From Anthopleura xanthogrammica (lineage: Eukaryota > Cnidaria > Anthozoa > Actiniaria > Actiniidae): DNA of 64,000 bases. The position numbers and the translations under genes are program-made. Numbering within the stretch: the stretch's first letter is position 1; each line of letters opens with the position of its first letter. The notes under the pieces were generated by a model that was not told where the DNA came from, searched no databases, and was given only the letters and a program-made list of their open reading frames with translations. The stretch lies in NCBI GenBank assembly GCA_964019055.1, contig OZ025210.1, forward strand, positions 611,745 through 675,744, in the 5' to 3' direction. Below are positions 61,801 to 64,000 of the stretch, piece by piece.

Positions 61801-63186
61801 AAAAACATATATGCAACTAGCTATTGGTCTTATAGACCCTTTTAATAAATCCTACGATGCTTTGTTTTCCAAGTTTGATGTCAAATTTATTCTTTTCAAT
61901 TTCGTTCAAAGGAGCAAATTTCAAAAGAATAAATTTGACATTAAACGTGGAAAACAAAGCATTGTAGGATTTATTAAAAGGGTCTTATACCATATAACGT
62001 ATTGAATAAGGTATGGTATCATGGAATGTACATCTTTTTGCAAAGCAGCCGTAGATCATAAAAAGAGTTGGTCTACTTGGGCAGATTTCATATAATTATG
62101 AGTGAAATGACACTGCCATGATGCAGAATTGAACCAATCAGCATGTGTGATGACTGCTATCCTATACGTGCCACACTTCTACACTATATTTCCTGTATAT
62201 TCTTGATCATCCAGACAAATTTGCTTGGCCACTGTTACAGTATAATCAGACAGAATTATTTGGCACAGCATGTCAGTCTGTTACAGATTTGTAACAATTT
62301 GTCTTAGTAGCTCTTGCAGTGATGCAGTCTGCAGCGTCTATAAGATGTTTTTTAGAGCCAACCCTAGCTTCGAAGTCAAGCTTATGTAATTAGATTGTGT
62401 TACATTGTCAATCAAATTGAACAAAGCTTAAGTTTGCTCTAGATAATTATCAAAATATCTTATGATTTGGATTATTAATAACGTGTAAGTTATCTAACGC
62501 TACTGTTTTTGATGTGATCGCATATTTAGACATGCTTCAGTTAGTGTGCTGAAGTGGTTTGTGATTCGAAATGTTTGCGCGATCATTCGTAAGTTTGGAA
62601 GAAGCCAGCACTGGAAACCAAATGTGAAGTTATTTATTAACTGAAGTTTTGATTAATCACCAAATACTAGGTAAACCACCAAAGGCATTTCTAGATATTT
62701 AGTATAAGATATATGGTTCACATATATAATATCTGCTAGTTGTTCGATTATACGTTCAACTTCCTTGTAAGGTCTTGTAAGGTATGCATTTTATAAGTTT
62801 ATAATGAGCTTCGCTTTGTAACGAACAGTCAATAATATCACGATATCAAGCTAGTTGGATCGAAATAATTATAGTCCTTAAAAATCACTACACGGTTTAA
62901 AATATCGCACAAACTCCAGAATTAATTCCATGAAAGACACTAAGCTTTATTTTAGCTTTGTTATGACATGGATTATAGCTTGATTACAAAATAAGCTCAA
63001 AAGGTAATTTGTTACCGTCCCCTGCTCTGTTACTGTTATATACGAACCATTTTCTTTAGACTCGACGAGCTTCCGGAAATTCTCGAAGACCAGCTTCTCG
63101 TCGAATATCAAAAGTCCAAGCAGGCCATGACCATCTTTCGCATTAAAAATGGCTTTCTTTGCAGCTCTTCTCACTATCATTGCCAT
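57632..63186 (-). CDS. Unrecognised adaptor-like protein: coiled-coil N-half, Pro-rich tyrosine-motif tail; 10 exons
   Basis: Exons (minus): 63186-63048, 61797-61676, 61234-61121, 60769-60701, 60288-60220, 60021-59871, 59790-59617, 59166-59002, 58534-58397 and 57924-57632. Every phase agrees, giving 477 residues. Residues 1-240 are helical and charged (LLKWTREEENIALQDVFSKV; RKAFKDVLREERELDELRKR; LSKAEEAQSELEVKVTKHEI; LREALQSVAESIQTLAEQTL), like a BAR/F-BAR or IMD-type helical bundle. The rest is proline-rich, with SH3-ligand-like PPAPVGRHRK, PPPSCPPPPLPS and APPKPRKG, then acidic and tyrosine motifs (YTEPSEHYD, YAEC, YLEL). I recognise no family. A membrane-curvature or cytoskeletal scaffold recruiting SH3/SH2 proteins is inference. 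Exon 1 joins by a GTTCGT donor, and without it the frame fails; a later GTAACA donor is the wrong phase. Confidence 0.75.
58626..58735. mobile_element. Hairpin element abutting a GTT repeat
   Basis: AAGAAATTGTTTACTGCATGGCCAGGAGGT-like left arm (two parts: AAGAAATTGTTTACTG, GGCCAGGAGGTCTGG) is mirrored by CCAGACCTCCTGGCC and CAGTAAACAATAATTTCTT. In the penultimate-exon intron of the adaptor-like gene. Confidence 0.85.
58735..58824. repeat. Uninterrupted GTT/AAC microsatellite
   Basis: About 29 perfect TTG units. The poly-Asn and poly-Gln minus-strand frames through it are not exons; they lie in an intron of the adaptor-like gene. Confidence 0.97.
60362..60660. mobile_element. Non-autonomous element of about 300 bp with 8-9 bp target duplication
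   Basis: Begins CCGGGGGTAGGGGGG and ends TACCCCCCCGG. It is flanked by GACTATTAC on both sides, and inside has GGATGCTCCGCC mirrored by GGCGGAGCATCC. It contains several AAAGGGGTAC(C)TTTT direct repeats. An 8-bp duplication (ACTATTAC) would fit hAT-like elements. Confidence 0.8.
61297..61620. mobile_element. Repeat family with GCAACTTGTC units, copy 2 (inverted)
   Basis: Reverse-complement relative of 45204-45555: CTGAGGTGAGGTGTTA, AAGACAAGTTGCTGGAGGGGT and CCCTGTTACATTGTGCAG-type words. In intron 2 of the adaptor-like gene. Confidence 0.8.
61836..61988. mobile_element. Palindromic MITE of about 150 bp
   Basis: AGACCCTTTTAATAAATCCT then GATGCTTTGTTTTCCA and GATGTCAAATTTATTCTTTT are mirrored by AAAAGAATAAATTTGACATT, GGAAAACAAAGCAT and AGGATTTATTAAAAGGGTCT. 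In intron 1 of the adaptor-like gene. Confidence 0.92.
62000..63040. other. Intron 1 of the adaptor-like gene, no further features
   Basis: Unique AT-rich sequence. I see no additional exon. Confidence 0.5.
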
Positions 63187-63189
63187 GTC

Positions 63190-64000
63190 GTTGCCTGGTA
63201 TTTGTTCTACAAAGTAACGAACCGGAAGGAACAGATTCTGCTTGACTTGTCATTACACAGGAAGCCCAAACAATGTCCCACTGTCGGATGGATTTATACG
63301 GACACTCGATCTGGGATAGAGGTAAATTATCTGCTCACAGTTTTTTTAATTATCATTATATTATTATTGTTATCAGACTATTATCTGGGTAAGCTTGAAC
63401 AACTGGAAAACCCTCGTTTTCGTTTAGTGAAAAAAAAAATGTCTTGCCTGAGAAAAAAAAAAGCTCCCGTTGCGTCATCATTATGGAATTTTCCGGCTAC
63501 TTGCTCAGACGTTGTTTTGGCGGCTAGACACAGTAGTCGGTTAGCGAAAGGTCACGAAAAGAAAGAAAAAATCGCAGAAGCAAAACAAATAAGCGTCACA
63601 ACCGCGTCGAAGCACAAAATACAGCCAGGTAAAAAGTGTAAGCAAACCAGACAGAGTTACAAGATTTAATTATTTACAAGTGCTCGAATAAGTAAATTGA
63701 AATGAGGGGAATCTAGCCTCCTACGCAGACGAACGTTTGTGGAGAGAGAAACGTTGCGTGACGACGTGACGACCCTAAGAACGACTGCGAAGGAGGCTAG
63801 GGGATTCGGAATTACCTTAAAAAAAGGGGGGGGGGGGGCTCAGCACCCATCAAATCTCAAGTGGGCCCTAGTCCGCCGCCTATGTTTGTAAAAGATTTTA
63901 TGGTTTAAAACGAGTGCGATTATTTCATATCAGTCCCGAACACGCCGTAGAAACTGTTGAATTGGGACTAGAATGTGAAAATAACTGAGTAACAATGGGT
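63190..64000. other. Upstream end of window, no supported gene
   Basis: A plus-strand open frame (63127-63669) overlaps exon 1 of the adaptor-like gene antisense. It contains a GTAAAT donor-like site after a GWIYTDTRSGIE segment and a lysine-rich end. It could hold the first exon of a divergent gene, but nothing is recognisable. A G run (about 63827) and a GGAGGCTAGGGGATTCG / GAATCTAGCCTCC inverted pair (63710-63807) suggest another small inverted-repeat element. Confidence 0.4.

Noticed and set aside
63127..63669. 180-codon plus-strand frame at the window edge, and an overlapping short frame starting MAFFAALLTIIAM
   Set aside because: Both overlap exon 1 of the minus-strand adaptor-like gene. 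The signal-peptide-like start stops after 22 codons, and the longer frame shows no family signature. A divergent gene remains possible but is unsupported.

Overview
The window is nuclear DNA of an animal. It has AT-rich, intron-rich genes, dense inverted-repeat (MITE-like) elements, tRNA-derived SINEs and a jockey/CR1-like LINE. The repeat types and a family of small secreted cysteine-rich peptides suggest a cnidarian, most likely an anthozoan (sea anemone or coral). That placement is inference, since no species marker is present. All exon models were joined by eye from GT/AG borders and reading phase; no transcripts were available.

Layout. 1-8.3 kb: no gene seen; a decayed LINE tail, TCA/TCATCG and CATT/CATC microsatellites and several MITEs. 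8.4-14.0 kb (+): a complete 9-exon salt-inducible kinase (SIK) gene with a palindromic CRE upstream and a CTG run in its last intron. 15.4-19.0 kb (+): a complete 10-exon aspartylglucosaminidase-like (Ntn hydrolase) gene whose start codon lies in a TISU/YY1-like element. 19.5-35 kb: a repeatedly duplicated block with at least four two-exon minus-strand genes for secreted six-cysteine peptides plus a broken leader exon. The block is interleaved with two orphan copies of exon 9 of the neighbouring hydrolase gene, a 5'-truncated LINE, a 22-bp satellite inside a TIR element, and three SINEs whose B-box region has expanded into 7-bp minisatellites. 37.9-42.5 kb (+): an 8-exon EGF-like single-pass membrane protein. 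44.4-47.0 kb (-): a 3-exon gene tentatively assigned to JHY. 48.0-50.5 kb (-): TOMM40, head to head with ZPR1 (51.1-57.1 kb, +) across about 570 bp. 57.6-63.2 kb (-): a 10-exon gene I do not recognise, encoding a coiled-coil, proline-rich, tyrosine-motif protein that looks like an adaptor.

The single-copy genes are ordinary animal housekeeping and signalling genes and do not form a shared pathway. The unusual biology is the peptide-gene nest at 19.5-35 kb. There, tandem and segmental duplication has copied a conserved leader exon with diverging cysteine-rich exons, carried along a fragment of the adjacent hydrolase gene, and attracted datable transposon insertions.
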